Below are positions 55,164 to 64,000 of a stretch of 64,000 nt of DNA, in pieces. Source of the DNA: Candidatus Amarolinea dominans (GTDB taxonomy: Bacteria; Chloroflexota; Anaerolineae; SSC4; Amarolineaceae); contig JADJYJ010000030.1 of the NCBI GenBank assembly GCA_016719785.1, forward strand, positions 279,091-343,090. The letters are read 5' to 3'. The notes under the pieces were generated by a model. That model saw nothing but the letters and a program-made list of their open reading frames with translations. It was not told where the DNA came from and did not search any database. The first letter of the stretch is position 1; each line of letters begins with the position of its first letter. Made by a program: the position numbers and the translations under genes.

Positions 55164-56153
55164 TCAATTCACCTGCAGTAGTTTCTCCAAACGCCGCTGC
55201 GTGTTTTGCTGCGCCAGCCGGTTGCCGTGGTGCTCGTGGATGCGCATGGCGGATTGCAGGGCTTCGATGGCCTCGGCCCGGCGGCTCAGTCCGGCCAGGG
55301 AGCGCCCCACGGCCTGCAGCACCACGCCGCGGCCGGCGTCATCACCGTAGGACTCGACCAGGGACAGCGCGGTCTGCGCACGCCAGAGGGCCTGCGTCCA
55401 CTCCCCACGCGCGGCCAGCGCATGGTGCAGGAAAAGGTGCGCTTTGGTCTCATAGACCACATCGCCCGAGGCTTGCACCAGGGCTAACGCCTCGTGCAGC
55501 CATGCCTCCAGCGCAGCCGTCTGCGCCGCGGTCAATGGCTGCAACTCAACCACCGTCAGACCGCCCGCCGCGGCCACGGCCGCGTCCAGGTGTACGCGCG
55601 CGCGGTTGATCAGAGCATCAGCCCGGCGTGGCGGGTCGCCGATCGCCGCAGCCAGCGCCACGGCCTGCTCCGCGTACGCCTGCGCGGGCGCAAAGTGGTC
55701 CGCGGTCAGGTAGATCTCCGCCAGCAAGTTGGCCGCAATCACTTGCCGCAGGCGATCCTGGCCGGCTGCGGCCAATGCCAGCACGCGTTCACCCCAGGCC
55801 AGCGCCTCATCCAGGTCTCCCTGCCGGAAGCACATCGTGGCCAGGCGGTGCAACAGATTGAACAGGCGTGCAGCGTCCACGCGATCGGCCGCCGCGGCCA
55901 GGCGGGCCAGGCAGGCCTTCCACTCCTGCCACTGCCCGCTGTACATCATGTCGCTGTGCAGGGCAATAGCCAGGTCCACCGCCAACGGCAGGCATGCGCC
56001 GGTGGTGGCCGCCCACCACAGCGCGCGCAGCGCATGCCCCCGCAGCGGCTGCAAAGCCAGGTGATCGGCCGGTTGACGCCAGCGGGCCAGCCAGTAATGC
56101 AAACTGCGCTCCAGGCCGCTCAAAAAGTCAACGTTCAGATCAGGCTCGATCAT
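55164..56153 (-). CDS. TPR-repeat protein partnered with a STAND ATPase
   Basis: The start overlaps the ATPase stop (ATGA). The 329-residue protein is all helical, with TPR units such as MCFRQGDLDEALAWGERVLA, IYLTADHFAPAQAYAEQAVA, and GRSLAGLSRRAEAIEALQSA at the end. It has no signal peptide. It looks like the sensor or superstructure half that in many STAND proteins is fused C-terminally to the NTPase; here it is a separate polypeptide. Confidence 0.8.
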   Translation of the reverse strand: MIEPDLNVDFLSGLERSLHYWLARWRQPADHLALQPLRGHALRALWWAATTGACLPLAVDLAIALHSDMMYSGQWQEWKACLARLAAAADRVDAARLFNLLHRLATMCFRQGDLDEALAWGERVLALAAAGQDRLRQVIAANLLAEIYLTADHFAPAQAYAEQAVALAAAIGDPPRRADALINRARVHLDAAVAAAGGLTVVELQPLTAAQTAALEAWLHEALALVQASGDVVYETKAHLFLHHALAARGEWTQALWRAQTALSLVESYGDDAGRGVVLQAVGRSLAGLSRRAEAIEALQSAMRIHEHHGNRLAQQNTQRRLEKLLQVN

Positions 56154-57502
56154 GAGAGCGCCGTCGGCGTCATCACGCCCACCAGTTCAGACAGGACGAA
56201 ATACTCGGTCAAGCGGTGAATACTGTAGACCGTGTCCTGCGCCGCGTGTCCCACATTGAGCAGCGAGGCATTGACCAACTCCTGGATTGCCCGGCAAAAC
56301 TCGTCATCGGCCGGCACCCCGCTGACCGCGGCCAGGTGCTGCCACGCGGTCCCGCGGGCGTCGAGCAGCGGCATGTGCAGCAGGAGATGACGGGCCGGCC
56401 GGGAGAGGTGCTGCCAGGCATAGGCAAACAGGTAGCGGTAGAGATCGTGATCGCCTTCGCTGACCTGAACCAGGTCGGCGAGCACCTGACCGAGCGGCAG
56501 CGACTGCAGTTGGCCCACCACCCACTTGATCGCCAGTGGATTACCGTCGGTGATGCGCGCGACGCGCAGCAAGTCCTCCTCGCTGGCATGGTGCAGCGCC
56601 TCGATGTTGCGATCCTGACCCTCATAGCGGATAAAATTCACCGCGTCGTGCAGCGTCAGCGGCCTGGTGGTCAGCGATGTGACCGGATCGAAGGCGCCGA
56701 CCGCGTAGCGCGAGGTGAGCAAGATGCGGGCGGGATGTGACAGGCGGTGCAGGCCCATGACCAGCGATTGCACATCGGGCGCGGTCTCCAGGTTGTCCAC
56801 GACGACCAGGGTGGGATGCTCGCCCAGCGCCGCGCGCACCGGCGCCTCGCGGCGGTCCGCGGATTGACCTGTCGTCGCGGCCAGATCGAGGCGCCGGGCC
56901 AGTTCATCGAGCAGTTGGGCATACGACAGCGCGGGCGCGTCCAGGTTGTGCGCGCGACCCCAGGCGAACAGCCGCTGCTGCACCGTGATCCAGATCACGC
57001 GTTCAAAGCGGCCGTCGTAGATCAGCGCCTCGCAGACGGCGCGCGCCAGGGCCGTCTTGCCGATGCCGCCCATGCCATCCAGAGCCACCAGCCAGTGCGC
57101 TTGCGCGTCGGTCAGGAAGCGGCGCAGCGCGGAGAGTATTTCCTCCGCGCCGAACAGCCGCGAGAACGTAGGCGTTGGCAACTCGTTGAGGGCCTGCTGC
57201 TGCCGTGCGCTGAGGCGAGCCACGCGTTGCGCGTGCTCCTCGGCCTGCCAGAGGAGTTGGCTCAGCGCGGCCAGGGCATCGCTGGCCTGCAGCCGCTGCA
57301 GGCCGTCAGTCAGCACCGCGCGCACCGCGTCGGGCAGCGAGGCGCCGGGAGGGCGCTGTTGGGCTACCTGCACCAGGCGCCAATCGGCCAGGCGCGTGAG
57401 CGCCAGCAGCCCAGGGTCGTCGTGGTACGCGTGCAGCGCCTGCTTGACGAGCGTCAGCCACGCCTGGCCGCTGCCGGTTTCGAGAGAAGATGGCATACGC
57501 AT
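56150..57502 (-). CDS. STAND (NB-ARC-like) NTPase
   Basis: I place the start at ATG 57502 (MRMPSSLETGSG) with GAGGAG upstream; the longer open frame includes the promoter. Residues 1-130 are helical. The NTPase has Walker A LDGMGGIGKTALARA, Walker B TLVVVDNLE, a sensor LLTSRYA and the NB-ARC-type GNPLAIKWVVGQL. A winged-helix-like part ends the protein. Such ATPases assemble upon ligand sensing and act in signalling or phage defence; no effector domain is evident in either protein, so output is unclear. Confidence 0.82.
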   Translation of the reverse strand: MRMPSSLETGSGQAWLTLVKQALHAYHDDPGLLALTRLADWRLVQVAQQRPPGASLPDAVRAVLTDGLQRLQASDALAALSQLLWQAEEHAQRVARLSARQQQALNELPTPTFSRLFGAEEILSALRRFLTDAQAHWLVALDGMGGIGKTALARAVCEALIYDGRFERVIWITVQQRLFAWGRAHNLDAPALSYAQLLDELARRLDLAATTGQSADRREAPVRAALGEHPTLVVVDNLETAPDVQSLVMGLHRLSHPARILLTSRYAVGAFDPVTSLTTRPLTLHDAVNFIRYEGQDRNIEALHHASEEDLLRVARITDGNPLAIKWVVGQLQSLPLGQVLADLVQVSEGDHDLYRYLFAYAWQHLSRPARHLLLHMPLLDARGTAWQHLAAVSGVPADDEFCRAIQELVNASLLNVGHAAQDTVYSIHRLTEYFVLSELVGVMTPTALS

Positions 57503-57906
57503 ACGCAGACGCTCCTCAGCAATGCGGCAATGGAGATAGAGAATCGTGCGTTCATTATAAGGGCAGATTGCACTCGCCGTCAAACCGCGCCCGCGGCGTT
57601 TGGCCGCATTTCTGCAGAAACAGTGCAGTAAGAGTGCAGCTTTTGCCGGTCTAAATGGAAAGGGGCGTGTATACTGGGGGTGCGGCAACCTGACACGCGC
57701 AGGCCGGAGAGGATGATTGATGACAGCAGGGGGAGGGTTTGCTGTCTCTTGAACGGCGCCGCATCAAAAGGGAGGCGTTTGCCGTTTCCTGTGGGGACCG
57801 CCAACTACCCTCAAACAGGCACGACGGTCCTCCTCACTGTGCCAATGAAGCCTGAGACAGTTCAGCGGCTGAACTTAGTGTACAATTCAGGTAAGGAGAA
57901 TTGACC
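57503..57906. other. Intergenic region between STAND gene and remnants
   Basis: It holds the STAND promoter and, on the plus strand, TACAAT (57881-57886) with AAGGAG before the next ORF. A TATACT at 57667 suggests an additional start. Otherwise I see no gene. Confidence 0.45.
57554..57583 (-). promoter_or_regulatory. Promoter of the STAND ATPase operon
   Basis: On the minus strand TTGACG and TATAAT are 18 bp apart, about 50 bases before ATG 57502. Confidence 0.62.
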
Positions 57907-58158
57907 ATGTCAGACGAACAGACCGTTCAAGCCAGTAATGGCGGCCCGCGTGGGGCCGCTGTAGTCAGCGCCCCAAACCCGGAAGTAGTTCCGAAGGTGG
58001 TTGGGTCAGTCATGCAAAAGCATCGTGCGGCCCACAAGCCGTCAGGGGCACAGGCGGGTGGCGTCATGGCGTCGTGCCCGATTTGGTGGCTTGTCTGCGC
58101 ATATGCTAAAATAACGCACTCCATTGTCACGTTGCCAACCCGGAGGGCGCCATCATGA
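57907..58158 (+). pseudogene. Short ORF with a transposase-like N-terminus, probably a remnant
   Basis: ATG 57907 has AAGGAG in front. The first residues (MSDEQTVQASNGGPRGAAVV, then SAPNPEVVPK) resemble the N-terminus of IS3-type OrfA proteins, but no helix-turn-helix follows. The remaining 50 residues have no similarity I know. It is most likely a truncated insertion-sequence gene joined to other DNA. Confidence 0.35.
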
Positions 58159-58560
58159 CCGCCGACCTCTTTGAATCCTATCTGATTGCCCTGGACGCCC
58201 TGCTCGCACGGCTGGGGCGCGATCATGCCTTGACGGCCGACGCTTTGTTGTATCAACAGCGCCTGCAAGAAACATCAGGCATACGCGCCGCTACGGCGAC
58301 AACGAGAATCGCCGCAGCGAACGTTCCGGATTAGCGAGCCGCTCAACCGCCTGTGCCGCGGCGCGCTGGGCGTAGACTTCAATACGCTGATGCGACAGGC
58401 CCAGGCGAAGCTGGCACAGGATGACGGCCGCCTCCAGCCACGCACGCCCTCTTGAGCCGGAGACGGTTCTCATCCGCAGCGGCTCCTTCCTGATGGGAAG
58501 CGACGCCCCGGCCGTGCCGGCGTGGGAGTGGCTGCAGCACAGCGTTGCCCTGTCTACGGT
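58155..58560 (+). pseudogene. Remnant of an effector-associated domain joined to a formylglycine-generating-enzyme fold
   Basis: ATG 58155 opens a frame LFESYLIALDALLARLGRDH, helical and like small adaptor domains in Chloroflexota conflict proteins. After indels it continues RRYGDNENRRSERS and LGVDFNTL, then LEPETVLIRSGSFLMGSD, the beginning of an FGE-sulfatase/SUMF1 domain. That domain stops after about 40 residues and runs directly into ATPase sequence. It is a broken gene. Confidence 0.5.
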
Positions 58561-58834
58561 AGGACCCTGGGCGCTGTCGCTGCGGGTGCCAATCTGGGTC
58601 CCCGCCGACTACCCCCTTGTCGGTCGCACCGCCGAGCTTCCAGAGATTGGACCGGGTATGGCAAAACGCCTTGGTAGGACAGGCTCATGCCACCGTGGTG
58701 TGTGGAGTAGCAGGCAGCGGCAAAACCAGGTTGGTGCGGGAGAGTATCACCAGACACAACAGTGATCAAGCCGGCGTACTGTCGGCGCAGTCCTGCCTGG
58801 CGTTCAGGCGCCCTATCAGGCTATCAACGACGCC

Positions 58835-59167
58835 TTGAAACCAGTCATTGAGCAGAATCTGATTCCTGGACTGCCCGATGAGGCCATGGTAGAGCTAAGA
58901 CGTCTGGACAGCCAGGCTATTCCTGATGCCATGCCCACAGAGGCGCAGCAACGGCGCGAGTGGGCCTTGACCTTGGCCTTTGAGGCGTTGAGTCGAAGGG
59001 CGCCGGTCGTGTTATTTATCGACGACCTGCAATGGACTGATCCAACCAGTCTGGGGTTCATGCGATGTCTCATGATTCGTAAAAGGCAGATGCGCATCCT
59101 GTTCATCGGCACACTGCGCACCGACGATCCCGAGGGTCGAGTCGTCTGGCGTGGCCTCATTGCGTGA
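58835..59167 (+). CDS. ATPase remnant, Walker B segment
   Basis: The open piece starts MKPVIEQNLIPGLPDEAMVE and includes ALSRRAPVVLFIDDLQWTDP, the Walker B motif of AAA_16-type ATPases, and ILFIGTLRTDDPEGR, the following sensor strand. It loses frame at about 59160. Confidence 0.45.
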   Translation: MKPVIEQNLIPGLPDEAMVELRRLDSQAIPDAMPTEAQQRREWALTLAFEALSRRAPVVLFIDDLQWTDPTSLGFMRCLMIRKRQMRILFIGTLRTDDPEGRVVWRGLIA

Positions 59168-59654
59168 TCAGTTCCATCGGGCTGGTCTGCTCACCGAGGT
59201 GGAGTTGAAACCCCTCAGCAAAGAAAGCTCACACGAGCTCCTTTGCGCGTGGCTCGGACTGGCTGACGCTTCCCAATTCCACGACAAGCTGTTCGCATCC
59301 ACAGAGGGCAATCCCTACTTTCTGCTGGAGACCTTGCAGACGCTATCCGATCAAGGCGTAATCTACCTGGATGCCGACGGCGTGCCCTCGACCGATTATG
59401 ATGAGATTGGGTACCAGACTCTACCGGTTCCGGACACTGTGCAACAGGCGATTCGTCTACGGCTGAACGGCCTGAACGCATCAGCTCAAGCCTTTTGGAC
59501 GCCGCTGCCATCGTGGGGCGCCAATTCGATCCTGTCCTTGTACAACAGGTCGCTGGGCTGTCGGATGACGATTCGATCTCGGCCCTGGGAGAGATCTCAA
59601 AGCGCAAGTTCGTGCGAGAAGACAGGAGTCTCTGCGACTTCAGCAACGGGATGA
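59151..59654 (+). CDS. ATPase remnant, post-NTPase segment
   Basis: The segment continues the same protein: LRDQFHRAGLLTEVELKPLS, then the NPYFLLETLQTL element and VQQAIRLRLNGLNASAQAF. The genuine frame changes near 59500, where AAIVGRQFDPVLVQQVAGLS carries on in the frame that ends at 59806. Confidence 0.4.
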   Translation: MASLRDQFHRAGLLTEVELKPLSKESSHELLCAWLGLADASQFHDKLFASTEGNPYFLLETLQTLSDQGVIYLDADGVPSTDYDEIGYQTLPVPDTVQQAIRLRLNGLNASAQAFWTPLPSWGANSILSLYNRSLGCRMTIRSRPWERSQSASSCEKTGVSATSATG

Positions 59655-60021
59655 TTCGTGAGACCCTGATCGGCGCCCTCAATCCGTTGAAACGTTCGTT
59701 TTTGCATCGCCGGGTTTTTGCTGCGCTCAAGCAGACCTTGAAACCGGCGCCGTCGTTGGCTGTGATCCAGCAACTTGCCCAACACGCCGACAACGGCGGC
59801 CTTTAGCCGAGCATTCCGGTATTCCTTGCAGGCCGGTCTCCAGATCCTGGGGCTGTTCGATGCCCAGACGGCTTGCCGCTCCTGGAACGGAGCACAGGAA
59901 ATTTCCTGGGATCATCGGCTTAAGTCGAAAACCAGGATAGGTTGAACCTGCTGGATGGACTGGGCGATATGTATGCTAACCTGGAAAGCGCGACGAGGCG
60001 CGCAGCCAGTACGAGGAAGCG

Positions 60022-60432
60022 ATGCAGTTGGTACAGGGACAGAAAAGACTGAGTGCTCGACTCGGGTTGAAGATGGCGATTACCTTCCAGAACCAGGCGC
60101 AGTTCGACGATGCCGTATTGTGGTTGGATCGCGCCTATGCCCTGCTTCAGGAGGACATGGACGATGCGCTCTGTTCGCAGGTGTACATCCAGTACGGCGT
60201 TATAGACGTCATGCGCGGGAACCTGGACGACGCGTTGATCTGGGCGCAGCGGGCCGGTGGGATGGAAAGCGCCCAATATCACAATCTGATGGCAGTGATA
60301 CAGCGCGGCAGAGATAGCCTGGGCGAGTCTCTTGCACACTGCGACCAGGCCATCGTCCTGGCTCAGAAACCAAACAATCTGCTTGACCTGGCGAAGGCGC
60401 ACACTAACCGGGGGCTGTTTTGTCGCAAATGA
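60022..60432 (+). CDS. ATPase remnant, first TPR segment
   Basis: TPR-type helices such as AITFQNQAQFDDAVLWLDRA, YGVIDVMRGNLDDALIWAQR and GESLAHCDQAIVLAQK are readable. It ends by frameshift at about 60425, where the next segment carries on. Confidence 0.45.
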   Translation: MQLVQGQKRLSARLGLKMAITFQNQAQFDDAVLWLDRAYALLQEDMDDALCSQVYIQYGVIDVMRGNLDDALIWAQRAGGMESAQYHNLMAVIQRGRDSLGESLAHCDQAIVLAQKPNNLLDLAKAHTNRGLFCRK

Positions 60433-61133
60433 ACCGTTGGCAGGAGGCCAAGCAAGCGCACGAGCAAGCGCTGAAGGTCCTGTCTACCACCCGTGATATG
60501 CGCATGTACGCCGCGACCCACTGCAATCTCTCAGACGTCTGCCGACACTTGGGCGACCTCGAAGCTGCGCTGCGCCTGGCCGAAGAATCGCTCAAATTGG
60601 CCGTGGCTTTGGATCTACATTTCGAGGAAGCGTTGGCGCATCTCAATCTCGGCGAAGCGCTTCTGGAAAGTGGGCAGCCACGCCAGGCCCGCACGGAACA
60701 TCTGGAGACGGCCCAGCGCATGCTTGACGAGCGAGGGATCACCTACCTCCGCCCAGAGGTCGAACGCGGTGTTGCCGAGACCCTTCTCCAAGAGGGCGAG
60801 CTGGAGCAGGCAGAGCGCAGCGCCAGAAAGGCGATCACCCAGGCAGAGGCCCTGCAGTCGGAATCCGATGAGGGTATCGGCCTGCGGGTCCTGGCCGCGA
60901 TCCAGCGTGCGCAAGGCCTGGTGAGCGACGCCGAAGGGACCTTGCAGCGCGGCATCGAGCTATTGCGCCTCAGCGGTCCGAAATTCGAATTGGCTCAGGC
61001 TGACCTGGAGATGGCCCGTCTTGTCTTGGGCGATCCCGCACGGCAAGAGCAGGCTGGCTTTGTCTTGAAAAGGGCCAGAAGTATCTTCGAAGAAGCCGGC
61101 GCAACTGGCGCTCAGAGCAGTGGATGCCCTTGA
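60420..61133 (+). CDS. ATPase remnant, C-terminal TPR segment
   Basis: A 237-residue open frame with regular TPR units (MNRWQEAKQAHEQALKVL; LSDVCRHLGDLEAALRLAEE; LNLGEALLESGQPRQARTEH). It ends FEEAGATGAQSSGCP. The start is arbitrary, since the protein joins from the preceding frame; no ribosome site is convincing. Confidence 0.5.
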   Translation: MSQMNRWQEAKQAHEQALKVLSTTRDMRMYAATHCNLSDVCRHLGDLEAALRLAEESLKLAVALDLHFEEALAHLNLGEALLESGQPRQARTEHLETAQRMLDERGITYLRPEVERGVAETLLQEGELEQAERSARKAITQAEALQSESDEGIGLRVLAAIQRAQGLVSDAEGTLQRGIELLRLSGPKFELAQADLEMARLVLGDPARQEQAGFVLKRARSIFEEAGATGAQSSGCP

Positions 61134-61210
61134 GGCGCAGTTAGCGGCGAGTAGGGGAATCAGAAGCTGATCCTACCATCGGTTCCATGCCAGACTCAAC
61201 AGGAGGGATT

Positions 61211-62149
61211 ATGGCAGAGTTCAGAGCGACCATTCGTGTGTGGGTTATCGTCGTGCTCGTTGCATGTCTGTTGACTCAAGGCTGTGGACCAGGCGTTGTG
61301 CAAACGAGTTATGCGTCGGGTCTGCCAAGCGCGGGGGTGCCTCAACCGGATTCGCAGTGGGATGAACCAAAAGGATGGCATATTGAGCCTGTGGGGCAGT
61401 TAGACGTTGCCGAAAAGATTGTTGATGGCGGTGACCGAAGCAGGCCGCATCAGTCGTCTGTGATTGAGGTATATCAGGACCAAACCTACTTAGTGGCGCC
61501 TCACGATTCGGAGCAAAGCGATGATCTGCAACCAGCCGCGGTTTGCACGGTTACTAGCAACGTAGACAGCGGCGCGGGCACGCTTCGAACATGCCTACAA
61601 AATGCTGTGGCAGGCGCCACAGTTCTGTTTAGCCCGTCAGCATTTCCACCCAGTACTCCCGGAACAATTCACTTGAGTTCGGAACTTCCACGCATCAGAG
61701 TGAACAACCTGACTATTGACGGTAGTGATGCTGGTGTGGTCATTGATGGCAGCGGCTTGGGAGGCCAACCTGTGGGGCTGCGTGTTGATGGCGCAAACGG
61801 CGTTGTCATCAGAGGACTGCAGATCGTCGGCTTTAGTTGGGGCGTTGTTCTGCAAGGGCCAGCAACTGCATTGTCGGCGGAGACCGGGCAGTCGGCAATG
61901 GGCCGATGGGGCAAGAAATCGCCTCAGCAACAACCGTCATGTTGGCATAGAATTGCAGGGTCAGTACAACCAACAACCAGATTCAAGGAACTTGATTGGC
62001 ACCAACTCGATAGGTCAGGATCAAATGGCAATGAGACAGGCGTTTTTATGGTACTTGGTACTTCGAATAATGTATTAGGAGGGTCACTTACCCCAGGGTT
62101 TGCGATGGAGCATGTAACGTTATTAGCGGCAATACTACATCGGGCATAA
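61211..62149 (+). pseudogene. Parallel beta-helix lipoprotein, frameshifted and interrupted by the DUF1670 element
   Basis: ATG 61211 follows AGGAGGG. The lipoprotein signal ends at LLTQGC. After a spacer come TVTSNVDSGAGTLRTCLQNA and TIHLSSELPRIRVNNLTIDG, then SDAGVVIDGSGLGG, typical of right-handed beta-helix surface proteins. Shifts near 61890 and 62000-62130 occur. The helix repeats still readable (NLIGTNSIGQD, NVISGNTTSGIK) continue to about 62180, where copy B of the element begins. The rest is absent, so the gene has been split by insertion. Confidence 0.65.
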
Positions 62150-62216
62150 AACAAAAGTGCAGGTACGTCTGGCAGCAGAATTAATTCCAAATAAGGTCAA
62201 ATGAGCCTCGGGGCGC

Positions 62217-63015
62217 TCAGGCGGCCGCTTGTGCGGCCACCGCCGGTTCAGGCGAGTAGAAGACCAGGTTGGGTTCATACTCGCGGATCAACTGAACGTG
62301 TTCCCGCACGAGTGACGCGGCGTGCTTCGCGAGCGCCGGAATCTCGTGCAGCGGGAACTTCTGTGCGAGGGTGCGGGTGACTTCGTAGTCCTTGATGTAG
62401 CGATCCACGGCGTGCTGCGAGTGGTTGAGTTCGCGAGCAATGTCGGCTGGCGATTGCCCACGCAGATAACGGCGGATCACCTCGGCCTTGTGCGACACCG
62501 AGGGCCGATAGTCATGCACTGTACCACGGATCGGCACGGTCTGCATATTCCTGCTCATATTGGCGCAACAATTGGTCCTAGGACTCGCCAGGCCGCTGAG
62601 CAAACGACAAATCCAAAGAGGTCGGGACACCGCCTTGGTCATACGCCTCCTGACACCAGCGGACGAAACGCTGTTGATTGAAGGTGCGGCGCGCCGGCGG
62701 CCGATCGACGCCTGATCCGCACTGAGCAGCGCCACCTCCGTCGGTGACCGGGTGCAGGCGGACGCGCACCAGTCCGCGAATCTCGGGGTTGCCGGTAGCT
62801 CCAGGCACCGCCACGCGGGCCAGTAGACATGCCGGGGCGGCAGGTCGGTGGCGTAGGCCTGCTCCACCAGCGTCAGAATATCGGCGATGATGGCGTGCGC
62901 CACGACGGGGCCGCGCTCGTAACCGTACTCGTTAAGAAACTTGTGGAGCAACTGCTGGTGCAAAGGGGCGTTTTGGCCCAACGCCCGTTTCAGGCGTACT
63001 AGTCTGGGTTTTCAT
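62217..63015 (-). pseudogene. DUF1670-family protein, second gene (copy B), frameshifted
   Basis: ATG 63015 again overlaps the upstream stop as ATGA. The C-terminal half is better preserved than in copy A (TLAQKFPLHEIPALAKHAAS, then LVREHVQLIREYEPNLVFYS). The N-terminal part has indels near 62970, 62810, 62720 and 62580. The HTH SPADIARELNHSQHAVDRYI is identical to copy A. Confidence 0.62.
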
Positions 63016-63812
63016 CGGATCAAACGCCCCCTTTTAATCTCGGCCAGAGTGGCCGTGGCGCGTCCTTCGGGCGTGCCGAGCAGAATTTGCAAGCGGTCGT
63101 TGGCCGCCGGGCATTCTTGATACGGCGTCAGGTACTCCTGAATGAGGCGTTCAGACAGCCCGGTGGCGCTGCGGATGGCGGCGCGGTCCAAGTGATGCTG
63201 CGCCTGCAAGCGAATGATGCGCACGAAGTCGTCGCAATAACGTCGAATAGCGCCGATACTGGTACCGCCGGCGCTCGATCTCGCTGAAGGTGTAACCGGC
63301 GAGATAATCACCGACGATCTGCACCTTGTGACTGACGCCCTTGCCGATGTCTTCGGCTTGGCGAGTGTCGCTACGCACGTCCTGTTTGCGCAACTCATGC
63401 ACGTCGCGTTTGATCGTCGCCAGACTGCTGCACAACAAACAGGCCAGGTCTTACATGGCTGAGCAACCCACGCCTTGCGCCTCAGCCTCTTCGGTGAGCC
63501 GTAAGAGCCGCTGCTGCCGCAGCGCCGCGACGCCAGTGCCCAAAGGCGATCAAATCATCCGGGCCGGCGCAACATCAACTTCACGACCACCCGCTGGCAT
63601 GCGGTCAGCTTCGGCCCGCCGGACTGGCCTTACTCACGGCCAGGTAGGTCAACTGTCCGTTCTCACGCCGTTGGGGATAGTAGTCCTCGTCGCCATAACA
63701 GCGCAACTGCTCGAGCGAGGTTCTCGCCCCGGCGGCGCCAACTGAAAATGCGCGCTGGATACGTTCGATGATAGCTTCCCCGCTTCTTTGGTCTGTAAGC
63801 GGGCAATGACTT
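63012..63812 (-). pseudogene. DUF1670-family protein, first gene (copy B), frameshifted
   Basis: The start region has changed (AGGAGTAGCACGAATC where copy A has AGGAGGAGCACATGG), so the ATG is lost. Indels near 63720, 63630, 63540, 63470 and 63270 break the frame. The C-terminal block SATGLSERLIQEYLTPYQEC is intact. Comparison with copy A lets a consensus protein be rebuilt. Confidence 0.58.
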
Positions 63813-63855
63813 GATTCGTGCTACTCCTGGGATGCTGCGTCATACGCTATTCTAG

Positions 63856-63959
63856 GATGATCTTCGTTTGGACCATTGCTCGGCTGGGATTGCCCAAATC
63901 GTCGCGTAGCCGCCGGATTGCCAAATCCGGCGGGGAAGCTAGCCGAAACGAAGATCGTC
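63856..63959. repeat. Nested hairpin upstream of the DUF1670 genes (copy B)
   Basis: The outer 14-bp arms (63856-63869 and 63946-63959) and the inner TCGGCT/AGCCGA pair are kept, as is the hairpin CGCCGGATTGCCAAATCCGG. The other inner hairpin has one extra base. Retention of pairing in both copies argues for function. Confidence 0.68.
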
Positions 63960-64000
63960 GCCTATTCTATCCCGAGGTCATTTGAGCCTAACGTAAATGT

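Larger units (their letters stand above)
58600..61133 (+). pseudogene. Decayed AAA/LuxR-type ATPase with TPR tail
   Basis: Across many indels one reads YPLVGRTAEL and RVWQNALVGQAHATVVCGVA, then AGSGKTRLVRES (Walker A) and VVLFIDDLQWTDPTSLGFMR (Walker B). FASTEGNPYFLLETLQTLSD and AAIVGRQFDPVLVQQVAG follow, then TPR repeats from about 60000. This is the layout of MalT/AfsR-like STAND regulators. The N-terminal DNA-binding part is missing and replaced by an FGE fragment. At least five frame changes make a functional product unlikely, unless the indels are assembly errors. Confidence 0.6.
62183..64000 (-). mobile_element. DUF1670 two-gene element, copy B, reaching the window edge
   Basis: Same order and orientation as copy A, with few substitutions but many single-base indels between them. 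It begins AATTCCAAATAAGGTCAAAT inside the beta-helix gene. The right end (GAGGTCATTTGAGCCTAACG) coincides with the window end, so sequence beyond is unknown. Copies A and B form a direct repeat about 61 kb apart. Confidence 0.7.

Overview
The window is a 64 kb piece of a GC-rich bacterial genome that looks like a Chloroflexota member of the Anaerolineae/Caldilineae kind. This placement is an inference. It rests on paired DUF1670 genes, secreted proteins with TPTATPT-type linkers, CHAT proteases with TPR arrays, RHS proteins with lipoprotein neighbours, an archaeal-like upper mevalonate cluster, and many short palindromic repeats. Genes are packed in small operons, often with ATGA or GTGA start/stop overlaps. 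Housekeeping genes are clean, whereas several repeat-rich accessory genes carry one or more apparent indels.

Layout. 1-1.1 kb: RCC1-repeat secreted protein running off the left edge. 1.2-3.0 kb: copy A of a 1.8 kb element with two DUF1670 genes. 3.2-11.5 kb: YhhN-family protein, uvrC, MFS transporter, Phd-type antitoxin with a truncated PIN toxin, EamA transporter, and a large cyclic-nucleotide-fold/PH membrane protein. 11.6-21.9 kb: RHS polymorphic-toxin island with a broken full-length RHS gene ending in an HNH-like tip, a double-CXXCG protein as likely immunity partner, an orphan RHS tip cassette with a lipoprotein partner, and a remnant split by three tandem 88-bp repeats. 21.9-32.0 kb: DUF4349 lipoprotein, metallophosphoesterase, tsaE-tsaB-rimI, PHP phosphoesterase, GH13 protein, an SDR-SDR fusion, and a broken O-antigen-ligase-like gene. 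32.2-36.3 kb: DUF5107 lipoprotein and TPR/beta-propeller protein (co-translated), then three tRNA genes and a terminator. 36.7-43.5 kb: CpXC-TPR-CHAT protease gene with 13 nearly identical 138-bp units, a MITE with 20-bp inverted repeats, and a second CHAT gene. 43.7-48.5 kb: ftcD and a three-gene membrane operon with two NuoL/M/N-like subunits. 48.8-52.9 kb: HMG-CoA reductase, HMG-CoA synthase, thiolase and DUF35 protein. 53.0-57.5 kb: flavin reductase, DUF1786 protein, a 54-residue acidic protein, a second MITE, and a STAND ATPase with a TPR partner. 57.9-62.2 kb: decayed chimeric remnants and a beta-helix lipoprotein gene interrupted by copy B of the DUF1670 element (62.2-64.0 kb).

How the genes work together. 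The mevalonate cluster supplies the route from acetyl-CoA to mevalonate. tsaE-tsaB-rimI belongs to tRNA t6A synthesis plus protein acetylation. The RHS cassettes, the CHAT pair and the STAND/TPR pair are biological-conflict modules. The two DUF1670 copies lie in direct orientation 61 kb apart, and the right one sits inside a reading frame, which points to a mobile element not explained by a recognised transposase.

The most interesting objects are the DUF1670 element with its conserved nested hairpin, the CpXC-TPR-CHAT plus CHAT locus with its inserted MITE, and the RHS tip-cassette array.
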